64,000 bases of DNA from Roseiarcus sp963761435 (GTDB taxonomy: Bacteria > Pseudomonadota > Alphaproteobacteria > Rhizobiales > Beijerinckiaceae): the NCBI GenBank assembly GCA_963761435.1, contig CAVXHJ010000028.1:92191-156190 (forward strand). The letters run 5' to 3'. Position 1 is the first letter of the stretch. The number at the start of each line of letters is the position of its first letter. The position numbers and the translations under genes are program-made. Shown in pieces: positions 17,321-27,927 of the stretch. Below the pieces are notes generated by a model, which saw nothing but the letters and a program-made list of their open reading frames with translations, had not been told where the DNA came from and did not search any database.

Positions 17321-20300
17321 CTATGCCGCGAGCTCATGCACCCGCGCCTCCGGGCACACGGCCTTGGCGATCTCGGCCAGGTGCTGGTGGTGGGTGAAGT
17401 AGATGACCTGGCCGACGCGCCCCATCTCCGCGAACAGGCGCAGCGCCTCCTCGGCGCGGAAATGGTCGAAGGTCTCCATGATGTCGTCGGCGATGAAGGG
17501 CGCGGGCGGGCGGGTCTTGGCGAGTTCGTGATAGCCGGCGACGCGCAGCGCGAGATAGAGCTGGAACCGCGCCCCTTTCGACAATTGCTCGGCCTCTTTC
17601 GAGCCGCCGTCCGCGCCAAGCGCGATCAGGGTCTCGGATTGTCCCTTGGGCGTGGTCGTCAGCGCGCGATACGCGCCGCGGCTGATGAGACGGAACGCCT
17701 TTGACGCGCGCTCCATCATCGCGCCGCGATGCCGGTCCCGATAGAGCCTGAGCGCCTCGTCCGCCGCGGCGACGCCCGCGCGCAACGTCAGATAGCGCCG
17801 AGCGCCGTCCTTGACCTCCTCGAGAATGGTGCGCCGCTTTTCCTCGAGCCGCGCGACCGCGTCGTCGCCGCCGACCGCCTCGAGCCGCGCATCCGCCTCG
17901 CGAAGGAGGCTGAGGGCGTCGCCGAACGCCTGCTCGTCATGTGGCGCTCGGATCTTCAGCGCGGCAAGCTCGGCCGTCAGCGCCGCCGCCTCGGCGCTCT
18001 CGAGCAGCGCGCGCGCGGCCTCGAGCGAGCCGGCGACATTGCCGCTGATGACGGCGGCTCGCGCACGAACGATTTCCGCCCGCAGCTCATCGCGGCGCCG
18101 GCAGTCCTCGAGCTTGCCCGCGACCTCGGCCAACGATTCGACGGCGAAGAATCGGCACATCGCCGAGGCCTCTCGCGCATTCACCTCGAGCGCATCGACG
18201 ATCGCCGCAAGCTCCGTGCGCGCGCGGTCGAGGGCCGCCGCCTTCTCGGCGCGCCGGCGCGCGTTTTCGCGCGCCCGAGCCACGCATTCCTCGACCCGGT
18301 CAGCGCGCCGCCCGGCCTCGTCGGGCGAATCTCCCAGATCGAGCATCGCGGCCACCACAGCGACCTCGCCGGCGAACACGCGCTTGTCGCGCTCCATCTT
18401 GGCGATGCGGTCTTCCAGGTCGAAGCATTCCTTCAGCGTCGCGCCGAGTTCGTCGAGCGCCTTCAGCGAGCGCTTGACCGCGCCAAGCGCGGGCTCCCCT
18501 TCAGCCTCGCTGAGCCATGTTCCGGCGCAAGCCTCCCGCCAGGCGCTACGCCAGTTCGCGTCGGCCTCCTGCGCGGTCCGGCGCCTGGCTTCGGCGCGAG
18601 CGGCCTCCGCGCGACGCTCTTCCGCCTTCTGGCGCAAGGCGGCGAGCTTCGTCTCGTCGCCAAGCGCCGCTTCGGCCGCCTCGATGAGCCCCTCGAGGGC
18701 GTCGCTCCCGTCATGCGCGACACCGGCAGCCGTGAGCGCGGCGGTCAAGCGTCCGCGAGCGAGCGCGCCGTCGTCCTCGGCTCTCCGCGCGGCGTCGTCC
18801 GACCGGCGCAACGCCTCGGCGAGCGCCAGCGCCTCGTCGCGCTTGATCCGCCAGGCGTCGATAAAGGCGAGAGGGTCGCGTCCCGGCGGCGGGGGCACGG
18901 GCGAGATCGCCGCAATTTCGCGATCGAGCGCGCCGATCGCCTTCTCGGCCGCTTCAAGGTCCGCCGCCGCGCGTGCGCGCTCAGCCTCGACGCCCGCGAT
19001 CTTGATCGCTCGCTCGCGCAATGCGGCAAGCTCGCGCGCGCCGACCAGCCTTGCCGCGCCAGCAGCGTCGTCGCGCCGCATCGCCGCCTCGAACACGTCG
19101 GCGCTGTCCCGATCGAGGGTCGCGCGATGCGCGGACCATGCCGCCTCGCGGCGGGAGCGGATCTCTGCCGCCGCCTCGTCGCCGAGCAGATCGGGGGCGC
19201 GCGCGGCGGCGGCCTCGGCTTTGAGCCGCTCGACCTCGCCGGTCTTGGCGATCAGGAGGTCGAAACTCTGCTGTCGAACCGCCTTTGCTTGCGACATGCG
19301 GCGGCGCGAGTCCGCCGTTTCCGCTTCGCCCGCCACGGTGACGCCCGCGAGCGCCTGAGCCTCCCCCCGCCAGGGCGCGAGCGCAGCGCACGCCTGTTCG
19401 AGCTCGCGCTTGAACTTGGCGATCTCGCCGCGAGCCGCGCCGAGCCGCATGACGGAATCATCGCGGCGCGCCTCCATGAGCCGCGCCTTGAGCGGCGCCA
19501 ACGCCGCGGTGCGCCGCTCATCGAAGGGGCGCGGCAACTCCGCCATCGCCTCAGCGTGCGCGTCTCGCGCGGCCTTGGCCGCTTCGTCCGCCGCCTCGAG
19601 CTTTGAGAGCACGCCCGAGCGGGCGGCGATCAGATCTTCAAGCGCGCCCACAACGGGCGCGGGAAGCGGCAGCGTCCGCGGATCCGCCTCGCCCTCACGT
19701 CCCAGACGGCGGAGGATGTCGGCGAGCGCGCCGCGCCTCGCCGAGAGTTCGCCCTGCCGGACGGGAATGTCCGCGGCGCTGTCGTAGCGGCTTCGCAGCT
19801 CCCGCCATCGTTCGACGCGATCGGCGGCCTCAAGCGCGGCTTCGTCCACCTCGGTGCGCTCGAGGTCGTCGCGCGCCGCCTTGGTCGCATTCTCGGCGAT
19901 CTCCTTTCGCGCGGAGAGCTTGAGCGCCTCGGTCTCAAGCCTCGCAACCTCGGCGCGCCATCCGTCGGGCGGCGCCGGCAGAGCTTCGAGCGGCGCGAAC
20001 CGGGTCTCGGCGTCGCGCAGGACCGCGAGATGAGGCAAGGCGCCGAGCAGGCGCTGGATCTCGTCCTCCCGCGTCCGCCGCTCGCCGAGGGCCTTGGCCG
20101 CCGCCTCATAGCGCCGCCTTGCTTCGTCGCGCTGGCGGATCAGCTCGGCGTAGGCGGAAGCCAATGTGTCGGCGCGCTCCCGCTTTTCCTTCAGTTCGTC
20201 GAGCGCATGTTTCAGTCGCGCGAGCTCGGTGGACGATGCGCGCGGGCGGTAAAATTCGTCCGCCTTCCTGCGCAGGAGGTCGAGCCGGCCGCTGATTTCG

Positions 20301-20800
20301 GCGACCCCCGCGCTGGCCGAGAACAGCAACTCCCCGAGATCGCCGTGGCTCGCCAGGATCGCCTCGCCGCCCTTCTCCAGGCTCTCGTCGTCGAGCGAAA
20401 ACATCAGATGGAAGGCGTCGCGATCGACGCCGCCGAGCTCGGCTCTCAAGAGGCTTTCGTCGACCGGCCGATCGCGCTCATCGACAAGGCTGTTCCTGTC
20501 GCGCTTGAGGCGTGCGACTTCGTAGGCCCGCCCCCCGAGCTCGAGCCGCGCGCCGATCTTCATCGTGGCGTAGGCGTGCCAATTCGGCGCGCTGGCGCGC
20601 CCTTTCCCCGCGCCATAGGCCGACTGCTTATCGATGCCGAACAGGAGATCGAGGATGGCCGCCGCGGCCGTGGACTTGCCGGTTTCGTTGAGGCCGTAGA
20701 CGACGTGGAAGTCCGAGCCGCCGGGCGGAGCCGCGCCGAAGTCGAGCCTATAGTCGCTGAACTTCCCGTAACGGGTGAGGTCGAGGCGCTCGATCCTCAC
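17321..20800 (-). CDS. YhaN/SbcC-type AAA ATPase (DNA repair)
   Basis: 1159 residues. The N-terminus begins MRIERLDLTRYGKFSDYRLD and has Walker A GLNETGKST near residue 38. A very long Ala/Glu/Arg coiled coil (about 180-1000) follows, then an ABC-type C-terminal half with a Walker B-like FIADDIMETFDHFRAEEA and the closing TFTHH-like motif (YFTHHQHLAEIA). No CxxC zinc hook is evident, unlike SbcC/Rad50. Pairs with the upstream metallophosphoesterase to process DNA ends (family knowledge). Its GTG start overlaps the partner's TGA stop (GTGA). Confidence 0.88.
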   Translation of the reverse strand: MRIERLDLTRYGKFSDYRLDFGAAPPGGSDFHVVYGLNETGKSTAAAAILDLLFGIDKQSAYGAGKGRASAPNWHAYATMKIGARLELGGRAYEVARLKRDRNSLVDERDRPVDESLLRAELGGVDRDAFHLMFSLDDESLEKGGEAILASHGDLGELLFSASAGVAEISGRLDLLRRKADEFYRPRASSTELARLKHALDELKEKRERADTLASAYAELIRQRDEARRRYEAAAKALGERRTREDEIQRLLGALPHLAVLRDAETRFAPLEALPAPPDGWRAEVARLETEALKLSARKEIAENATKAARDDLERTEVDEAALEAADRVERWRELRSRYDSAADIPVRQGELSARRGALADILRRLGREGEADPRTLPLPAPVVGALEDLIAARSGVLSKLEAADEAAKAARDAHAEAMAELPRPFDERRTAALAPLKARLMEARRDDSVMRLGAARGEIAKFKRELEQACAALAPWRGEAQALAGVTVAGEAETADSRRRMSQAKAVRQQSFDLLIAKTGEVERLKAEAAAARAPDLLGDEAAAEIRSRREAAWSAHRATLDRDSADVFEAAMRRDDAAGAARLVGARELAALRERAIKIAGVEAERARAAADLEAAEKAIGALDREIAAISPVPPPPGRDPLAFIDAWRIKRDEALALAEALRRSDDAARRAEDDGALARGRLTAALTAAGVAHDGSDALEGLIEAAEAALGDETKLAALRQKAEERRAEAARAEARRRTAQEADANWRSAWREACAGTWLSEAEGEPALGAVKRSLKALDELGATLKECFDLEDRIAKMERDKRVFAGEVAVVAAMLDLGDSPDEAGRRADRVEECVARARENARRRAEKAAALDRARTELAAIVDALEVNAREASAMCRFFAVESLAEVAGKLEDCRRRDELRAEIVRARAAVISGNVAGSLEAARALLESAEAAALTAELAALKIRAPHDEQAFGDALSLLREADARLEAVGGDDAVARLEEKRRTILEEVKDGARRYLTLRAGVAAADEALRLYRDRHRGAMMERASKAFRLISRGAYRALTTTPKGQSETLIALGADGGSKEAEQLSKGARFQLYLALRVAGYHELAKTRPPAPFIADDIMETFDHFRAEEALRLFAEMGRVGQVIYFTHHQHLAEIAKAVCPEARVHELAA

Positions 20801-22072
20801 GCGGCCAGGTCTTTGTCGACGGCGCGCAGGTGAGCGAGAACATCCTCCGCCCCCTCGCGCGCGACGCGGCGGAGAATCTTGGCGAATTCCGCGGGGTCGT
20901 CGCCAAGCAGGCCCTCGCGGGAGCCTTGCGGCAGGTTGCGGTTCAACTCCTCCGCGATCTCGCGAAGCGAATCCTGGAAAGCCTTCGACTGCGCGACCTC
21001 GGTCTCCATCAGCGCGCGAAGCTCGGCGACCGGATCGCTCGACGGCGTGCTCTCATTCGCTCGCGGCGCGACGCAATCGAGTTCGATCTTGTCAACCCAG
21101 GTCTTGCCGAGCGCCGCGCCGAGCGCCCGGCACTCTTCCGCAAGGAGGTCAGCGTCAGCCCGCAGCCGCCAGGCGAGCGGCGTCGGACCCGCGAGCGTGA
21201 GGCGCGCGACCAGATGCTCGCTCGGCGCGGCGGAACGCGCGACGCCGAGCCTCCGCTCGATCCGGTCGAGCGCCTCCCGCCAGTCCTCGACCGCGGCAAG
21301 GTCGACGGCGACGCGTTGAAACTCGGCGACGCTCGTCAACCGTTCTTCGACTTCTGATCTTCCGGTCGTCGCCGATCGTCACCAACGTCGCCGACTTCGG
21401 CCCCGCCTCGTTGATGTCGCGTCCCTGGGGATTTCCGGGCATGACGATCGTCGCCCGGCCGACATCGACCGCGCGTTGATGAATGTGGCCAAGCGCCCAA
21501 TAGTCGAAGTCGGCCCCATGCAGCTCGGCTGGCGCGCAGGGCGCGTATCGGTCGTGCGCCGGCGAGCCTCCAAGGCTTGTATGCAGGATGCCGATATTGA
21601 CGCTCCCTGGCGTGGGCGGGCGAAACTTCGGCAGCAGGCTTTCGGGGGCGTGCTTGTTGGCGAAGCTCACGCCATGCACCATGACCTCGAGCGCGCCGCG
21701 GCTGAGCGGCGCCGCTTCCGCCCGGCCGGTGAAAACCTTGACCGACTCGGGCAGGGTCAGCTCTTTCGTGATGCGGGACTCGGCGTCGTGATTGCCGCGA
21801 ATGACGAATGTTGCGATTCCCGCCTGATCGAGCCGCCTGAGCTGGTCGGCGAGGAAACGCGCGGTCTTCATCGACGTTTGCTCGCCGTCGTAGAGATCGC
21901 CGGCGATGATAAGTGCGTCAACCTGTTCCGAAAGGCAGAGATCGATGATGGCGACGAACGCCTTCCGCGTCGCTCCCCCAATCAATTCGGCAAGTTTCGG
22001 GTCGCGCAACGCCAGCGTCGCAAGCGGCGAATCGAGGTGGACGTCGGCCGTATGGACGAAGCGGAAGGCCAT
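20797..22072 (-). pseudogene. YhaO/SbcD-type metallophosphoesterase nuclease, one frameshift
   Basis: Nuclease partner of the YhaN-like ATPase. The frame starting at ATG 22072 (MAFRFVHTADVHLDSPL) contains the metallophosphoesterase motifs DVHLD, GDLYDG, GNHD and GHIH. It shifts by one base near 21340-21365, after DRKIRS; the second frame (LTSVAEFQRVAVDL onward) carries the C-terminal domain to the stop at 20797. Both halves are full length for the family, about 425 residues combined, so one indel error or a very recent mutation is likely. ATG 22084 is an alternative start. Four-base overlap with the ATPase gene. Confidence 0.85.
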
Positions 22073-22358
22073 GGCTGAGAGCACATACAGCGGGGCCCGC
22101 GAATCAGTTCGCGCCCCTGTAGCGCCGCCTTATCCCGCGCGGCGCCGGGTGTCACCCGCACGCCTCGTCTGCGCGGTGGACAGTCGCCCTCGGCGCCCGC
22201 TCGAAGCTTGAACTTGTCGGTCGCCGCCCGATCGGGCATAGAAGCCCGCAGGTTCGGGCCCCGCGACGCTCAGGAGCGGACGCGGGCGCCGTCCATCACT
22301 ATCGGCGACTCGCCGCGCGACCTGTAAGGGTTCTCGGCCGTCTCTCGAACGAGATGCA

Positions 22359-23702
22359 ATGACGATCAAGATGCCGCCGCCCTCGCTTGCGGGGCGGCAA
22401 AACGCTGCGACCCCCGACAGCATCGAACGCTCCACCCGGCTCATGCTGAGCGAACGCTTGCACACGTTCTGGCGCAAGGCCGTGAGAACGCCGTGGCGGA
22501 ACGCGCGCCGCTCGATGCGTCGGGCGGTCGCCGGGTCGAGCGGCGGGGTTCCCGTATCGGTCGATACGACCACCCAATTGCCGGTCGTTCCCTTTCAGGG
22601 GCGCTTCCCTCCGCCGCTCACGCAATGCGAAGTCGTCGCGCCTCGCGAATACCGCACCAGACTGCATCCGCTCAGCGTGAATTCGACCAAGGAGGAGCGG
22701 GTCCACTACGTCGACCATCCCGTCCAGGCGCCGTCGATGACGCTCGAGCACCTGACCGACCAGTACTGGTTTCCCTATTTCGGCCTGCTCGTTTCGCAGC
22801 AGGGCCAAATCTGGCGCCATTCGTTCCTTGGGCGCTTTCGCGACGGCTTCCTCGCGAGGGTCAAGGCGGTCGTGGACGTGCCCCTCCCCGACGGGACGAA
22901 AGAGCACCGGCTATATCCGGAGCGCCTGGCGCGCATTCCAAGGATCACCGGCGAATATCTCCTGCTCGCCGGCTCCGATCAGCCGAACTATGGGCATTAC
23001 CTGCTCGACGTCGTTCCGCTGATTCACCTCGGCGCCACGCTCCGCTTGCCCATGCTGACCTGGACGCTGAGGCCGTGGCAGCGCGGGCTCGTCGCGCGGC
23101 TCGACATCCCTGCGGGGCTGATCCGGGAAATCAAACCACGGCCCGTGTTTCTCGAACATGCAATCGCCAGCAACCGGCACTGCGGCGTGGCTTCGATCAA
23201 CGCGCACCCTCAGACCAAGGAGGTCTTTTCCTCCATTCTCGCCAATATCGAGAAACATGCCCCGCGAGCCGAGCGACCGCGCCGGCTGCTCGTTTGCCGC
23301 GGCATCCGCGACAGTCGCAACATAAGGAACAGGAAGGCGGTGATCGAGGCGCTCGAGCCGCTCGGTTTTACCGCAATTCAGCCGGAAAAGCTGCCGTTCG
23401 ACGAGCAGGCGATGCTGTTCGCGAACGCCGAATTCATCGTCGCCGAATTCGGTTCCGGCCTCGTCAACGCGATTTTTTCGAAGCCCGGAACCAAGGTGGT
23501 GGAAATCATCGCCGAGGGCCAGTTCGACCCTTGGTCCTCACATTTCGGGGCGATGAACCAGTTCAACCACGTGGTGCTGTTCCAGCACCAGTCGGAGGAA
23601 GTTCTCCTGAAGGATCCGAGGCACGACCAGGATTCGGAGTTCGCCTATGACGTCGACGTGCCGCGCCTCGTCGCGACTGTCGAGGCGTTGCTGAAAGAAT
23701 AG
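22359..23702 (+). CDS. Family 61 glycosyltransferase (DUF563)
   Basis: 447 residues. The C-terminal half shows the GT61 hallmarks: DQPNYGHYLLDVVPLIHL (about 208-225), LLVCRGIRDSRNIRN, and AEFIVAEFGSGLVNAIFSKPGT followed by KVVEI. The first about 90 residues are basic and poorly conserved. Such enzymes transfer sugars during capsule, exopolysaccharide or LPS synthesis; donor and acceptor cannot be read from the sequence. No other polysaccharide genes adjoin it. The 274-base gap before it (22085-22358), shared with the divergent yhaO, shows no clear signal. Confidence 0.8.
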   Translation: MTIKMPPPSLAGRQNAATPDSIERSTRLMLSERLHTFWRKAVRTPWRNARRSMRRAVAGSSGGVPVSVDTTTQLPVVPFQGRFPPPLTQCEVVAPREYRTRLHPLSVNSTKEERVHYVDHPVQAPSMTLEHLTDQYWFPYFGLLVSQQGQIWRHSFLGRFRDGFLARVKAVVDVPLPDGTKEHRLYPERLARIPRITGEYLLLAGSDQPNYGHYLLDVVPLIHLGATLRLPMLTWTLRPWQRGLVARLDIPAGLIREIKPRPVFLEHAIASNRHCGVASINAHPQTKEVFSSILANIEKHAPRAERPRRLLVCRGIRDSRNIRNRKAVIEALEPLGFTAIQPEKLPFDEQAMLFANAEFIVAEFGSGLVNAIFSKPGTKVVEIIAEGQFDPWSSHFGAMNQFNHVVLFQHQSEEVLLKDPRHDQDSEFAYDVDVPRLVATVEALLKE

Positions 23703-23746
23703 CGGCGAAGGACGGCGGCGGCCTGGCCGGACCGCCTCCTCGGCCC

Positions 23747-26132
23747 CTACTCGCGCGCGAGCCGCGCCGATACTGGCGGCGGCGCCGGGCGCTCGTCGGC
23801 GAAGCGCTGGCGATAGACGCCGAGGTTCTCGCTGACCCGCTGCACATAGTCGCGCGTTTCGTCGAACGGGATCCGCTCGATCCAGTCGACGAGATCGGCG
23901 CTTCCGCGCGGGTCGCCATGCGCGGCGATCCATTGCGCGACCCGGCCGGGACCCGCGTTATAGGCGGCGAAAGCCAGTTCGCGCGAGCCGCCTTCGTCCT
24001 CGATCAGCTGGCCGAGCAGCGACGCGCCGAGCCTGGTGTTGAAGGCGGGATCGACGATGAGGCGGGCGTAGTCGAACTCGACGCCGGCGCGCCGCGCCGT
24101 GGATGCGGCGGTCGAGGGCAGCATTTGCATCAGGCCCTTCGCGCCCGCCCATGATGACGAATGCCAGATGAACTCGCTTTCCTGCCGCGCCACCGCATAG
24201 ACGGTGGGAAGGTCCGCGGAATGGGCAAGCGGCACGAAGGCCGGCATGCCCGCAGCCGGGAACGCCATCGCATCGAACGGGTAGCCGCGCATGAGGGCGA
24301 ATTTGCCGAATTGGACTTGCGTACCCGCATCGTCGAAACGCTTCACGACCTCCGCCATCGCGGCGATCTGCGACTCGTCGTCCCATCGCCGGGCGGCGTC
24401 GAAGGCGAGCGAGGCCGCGAGGTCGTCGAGCCCGTCGGCATAGAGCGACGCGGCCGCCCCGACCGCCTCGTCGCGCCGATCGCCCTCCGCCGCGGCCTTC
24501 GGCGCGCGCAGCGCGAGACTGGTCTGGCCAAGGCGCTTGGCGGCGAGCTGGCCGTAGAACGCGATCGGCAGGCTAGCGGCGCGCTCGTAGAATCCCTTGG
24601 CGGCTGCAGCGTCGCCCATCGCCTCCGCCGCCCGGCCCTGCCAATAGGCCGCGCGGGCGACGGACAGAGGATTCTCCGCCGCCTCGGCGGCCAACGCGAA
24701 GCGTCCGGCGGCCAATGGCGCGTCGTTGAGGAAGCGCAGGGCGATCCAGCCGGCGTGGAAGGCGGCGTCGACCTGGGCTTCGGACGTCTCGGGCCGCGCG
24801 GTCTCGTCGCAGACTTCGAAAGCCAGGCGCGGCTCGTCGAGATCGAGAAGCGCCTGGGCGACCATCTTGCGCTCGCTCCACCAGTGGTCGGGACTGACGA
24901 GAGCGGCGCGGTCGCGCGGCGCGAGGCTCAATAGCACCGCCGCTTCGTAGACCCGCCCCGTCCGGCGGGCGTATTGGATCCTGGAGAACAACAGGCCAGG
25001 ATCGTTGCGGAGCGCCTGAGGCGTCGCCTTCAAGAGCGCGACGCTCGTCGGAGCGCGGGCCGAACTCGATGCGGGCCGCCACGAGCGCCAGAACATCGGG
25101 GTCGGCGAGCGCCGCCTCATGCATGGCGGCGCCGGGGTAGCCGGCGTAAACCAGCCGATCGGCGCGATATTTGTGGTCGTCCTTGGCTATCGAGGCGCCG
25201 AAATCGCGCAAGATGACGGCCTCGGTCAGGCCGTCGAAACTGCCGTCGCGCCACAAGGCGCGGATGATTTGCGCCGCCTCCGCGTCGCGCCCCATCGCTT
25301 TGGCCGCACGCGCCGCGGCGATCTTTCCCGCGACCGATTGCGGGGCGCCGCCGGCGAAGAATTCGTCCACCTTGGCCGGCGCTTCGGAATGGGCGGCGAG
25401 TTCGGCTTCCTGCCGGTCGCGGATCCAGCCACGGCTCGGCCACGTTGGGTGGGCCGCAAGGAAGGCCCCGAGCGAGGCGAAAGAGGCGCGCGCATCGACG
25501 CGCAGCGACGCCCATTCGAGCGCAATTCGCTCGGCTGGATCGCTGGCTGCGGCGGCGAGGGCCGCCAGACCCGCTGCGTCCCCCTTATTGTAGAGGATCG
25601 CCGCCTGAGAGCTGGGAGGAGGCGGCGGCGGCAAGGCCTGGTCCGGCGTGGGGGCCGCCGCTGGCGCCGGGGGCGCCGGGGCCATGGGCGCAGGCGGCGC
25701 GATCGCCGAGAGGGCGCCATCCGCGGGCCCCGGGCCTGGGAGATCGGCATAGGCGAATTCATCCGTCTCGGGCCGGGCGGACGCATGCGGCGGCGCGGGG
25801 ACCGCGGCGGGCTCCTCGCGGATCGGGGGAGGCAAGCCCGGGCCCGGCGACTGCGGCGCCGGGCTTGGAGCTTCAGCGTCGCCGAGCTGGGCGGCTGGGT
25901 TCGCGTCGCCCGCGGCGGCCTCGAGCGACGCACGGATGGCGGCGAGCGCCGTTTGCGCCTCTTGACCGGCGCCGGTCGCGAGCGCGGGCGGCGCGTCGAC
26001 GCGTACGCCGGAGGAGCCGACAGCGCTTTCGTCGATCGCCGCGAACTTGGCGGGGGGCTCCCGCCCCTCAGGAGTGAATGCAATCAAGCAAGCAGCGCCA
26101 CAAACGGCGAGAAGCGGACGGAGAATGGTCAT
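23747..26132 (-). pseudogene. Soluble lytic murein transglycosylase (Slt), one frameshift
   Basis: Cleaves peptidoglycan glycan strands in the periplasm. It starts at ATG 26132 with a signal peptide (TILRPLLAVCGAACLIAF). A Pro/Ala-rich region (about 85-195) follows, then the alpha-helical superhelix, and a C-terminal SLT domain with the catalytic Glu in YAVARQESEF and the motifs GAKGLMQMLPSTA and AYNAGPGRV. The frame shifts once near 25040-25060: one frame ends around ARIEFGPRS and the other resumes at ALLKATPQALRNDPG. Everything else is intact at about 790 residues, so sequencing error is a real possibility. Confidence 0.85.
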
Positions 26133-26293
26133 GGGCCCAGTCCTCTGAGCCGAGGATGGGCTAATATTGCTGACCAAGACTTAAACTCCGGCCTTCCGCG
26201 CCCTGCCCCTTTCGCCAGAAGCGCGCCGGGGCTATGTGTCCGCAAGCTGGCCAGGGACATGAATCGACTGGGTGTGGGACAAACTGGACGCTG

Positions 26294-27190
26294 ATGATGG
26301 AAAAGCGGGCGAAGTTTCACGGATCGATGCCGGCCCTGGTCACCCCGTTCAAGGACGGCAAAATCGATGAGCCCGTCTACCGCGCGTTGATCGACTGGCA
26401 AATCAACTCCGGCTCGCATGGGCTGGTGCCGGTTGGAACGACCGGCGAGAGCCCGACCCTCAGCCATGAAGAGCACCGCCAGGCCATCGACATCTGCATC
26501 GACGAGGCGCGCGGCCGGGTCCCGGTAATCGCGGGCGCCGGCTCCAACAACACCGCCGAGGCGATCGAGCTTGCCCGCCACGCCGAGCAAAGCGGGGCCG
26601 ACGCGGTTCTCGTCGTCACGCCGTACTACAACAAGCCGACTCAGGAGGGCCTTTATCAGCACTTCAAGGCCGTCAACGACGCCATCGGAATTCCGATCAT
26701 CATCTACAACATTCCTCCGCGAAGCGTGGTCGACATGTCGGTCGACACGATGAAGCGGCTCAGCGAGCTCGCCAACATAGTCGGCGTCAAGGACGCGACT
26801 GGCGACGTGGGGCGCGTGTCGCGCCAGCGGCACGCGATCGGGCCGCAGTTTATCCAGCTTTCTGGCGAAGACATGACCGCGCTGGCGGCGATGGCCGCGG
26901 GCGGACACGGCTGTATATCGGTGACCGCGAATATCGCGCCCGTCCCTTGCGCGGAATTGATGGAGGCGACGCTCAAGGGCGACTGGGGCCATGCGTTGAA
27001 GATCCAGGACCGCCTCACGCCCCTTCACGCCGCGATCTTCGCCGAGCCCGGGGTCAATGGGGCGAAATACGCGCTGAGCCTCCTCGGACGGGCGCGCCCG
27101 GAGACGCGGTTGCCGCTGGTCCCGGTCGGCGCCGAGACCGAGGCCCTGATCCGGCGCGCCATGGTGCACGCGGGCCTGCTGAACGCCTGA
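26294..27190 (+). CDS. dapA: 4-hydroxy-tetrahydrodipicolinate synthase
   Basis: 298 residues. Condenses pyruvate with aspartate semialdehyde, the first step of the lysine/diaminopimelate branch. Family signatures are visible: GTTGESPTLSHEEH, VTPYYNKPTQEGLYQHF with the catalytic Tyr, and GVKDATGD with the Schiff-base Lys. Two adjacent ATG codons (26294 and 26297) are possible starts; the longer upstream extension does not fit the family. smpB follows after 13 bases, an arrangement common in alphaproteobacteria. Confidence 0.95.
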   Translation: MMEKRAKFHGSMPALVTPFKDGKIDEPVYRALIDWQINSGSHGLVPVGTTGESPTLSHEEHRQAIDICIDEARGRVPVIAGAGSNNTAEAIELARHAEQSGADAVLVVTPYYNKPTQEGLYQHFKAVNDAIGIPIIIYNIPPRSVVDMSVDTMKRLSELANIVGVKDATGDVGRVSRQRHAIGPQFIQLSGEDMTALAAMAAGGHGCISVTANIAPVPCAELMEATLKGDWGHALKIQDRLTPLHAAIFAEPGVNGAKYALSLLGRARPETRLPLVPVGAETEALIRRAMVHAGLLNA

Positions 27191-27203
27191 AGGAGCGGGG
27201 TCC

Positions 27204-27683
27204 GTGGCGGCCGAGAAGGAAAAACCGAACTTCAAGGTGGTCGCGGACAACCGCCGCGCCCGCTACGACTATGAGATCGGCGAGACTTTCGAAGCCGGGT
27301 TGATGCTGACCGGTCCGGAGGTCAAGTCGCTGCGCAATGGCAAGGCGACGGTGGCGGAGAGCTACGCCGGCGTCGACCGCAACGGCGAGGTGATGCTCTA
27401 CAACGCCAACATTCCCGAATACCTTCAGGCCAACCGCTTCAACCACGAGCCGAAGCGCCCGCGCAAACTGCTGCTGCACGCCAAGGAGATCGCCAAGCTC
27501 GCCAAAGGCGTCGAGCGCGAAGGCATGACGATCGTGCCGCTCAGGATCTACTTCAACGCCAAGGGCCGGGCCAAGATCGCCATCGCCCTCGGACGGGGCA
27601 AGAAGCTGCACGACAAGCGCGATACCGAGAAGGCGCGCGACTGGAGCCGCGACAAGTCGAGGTTGATGCGCGAGCGAGGATAG
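27204..27683 (+). CDS. smpB: SsrA-binding protein SmpB
   Basis: 159 residues. Binds tmRNA and delivers it to stalled ribosomes. Motifs include VVADNRRARYDYEIGETFEAG, GPEVKSLRNGKATVAESYAG and the basic tail DTEKARDWSRDKSRLMRERG. The start is GTG 27204 preceded by AAGGAG. No ssrA gene was seen in the window. Confidence 0.96.
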   Translation: MAAEKEKPNFKVVADNRRARYDYEIGETFEAGLMLTGPEVKSLRNGKATVAESYAGVDRNGEVMLYNANIPEYLQANRFNHEPKRPRKLLLHAKEIAKLAKGVEREGMTIVPLRIYFNAKGRAKIAIALGRGKKLHDKRDTEKARDWSRDKSRLMRERG

Positions 27684-27927
27684 GGACGCGGAAAACCGCG
27701 CCATCCCCGGTAATCCAAGGTCCCCGCGGACATGCCGTGTGATCAATGTCACAGCGCGTCGCGCGAATACGTGCTTTTCGCCTCAATGCGTAGAATTTCC
27801 GTCTTGGCTGGGGCGCCTACCCCTGCCTAAGATTGGCCATTGATCTTGACCGGGGACAGAGCCGGGGATTTAGTCGGCGAATGAGCACTGGAAAGCGCGG
27901 CCTTTTCAGGGACAAGGGACGGCCTCG

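Noticed and set aside
17729..19606. Long + strand open frames opposite the YhaN-like gene
   Set aside because: Low-complexity Arg/Ala-rich shadows of the coiled-coil coding sequence.
27684..27927. tmRNA (ssrA) next to smpB
   Set aside because: The 244-base gap lacks a tRNA-like acceptor stem and a recognisable tag reading frame.
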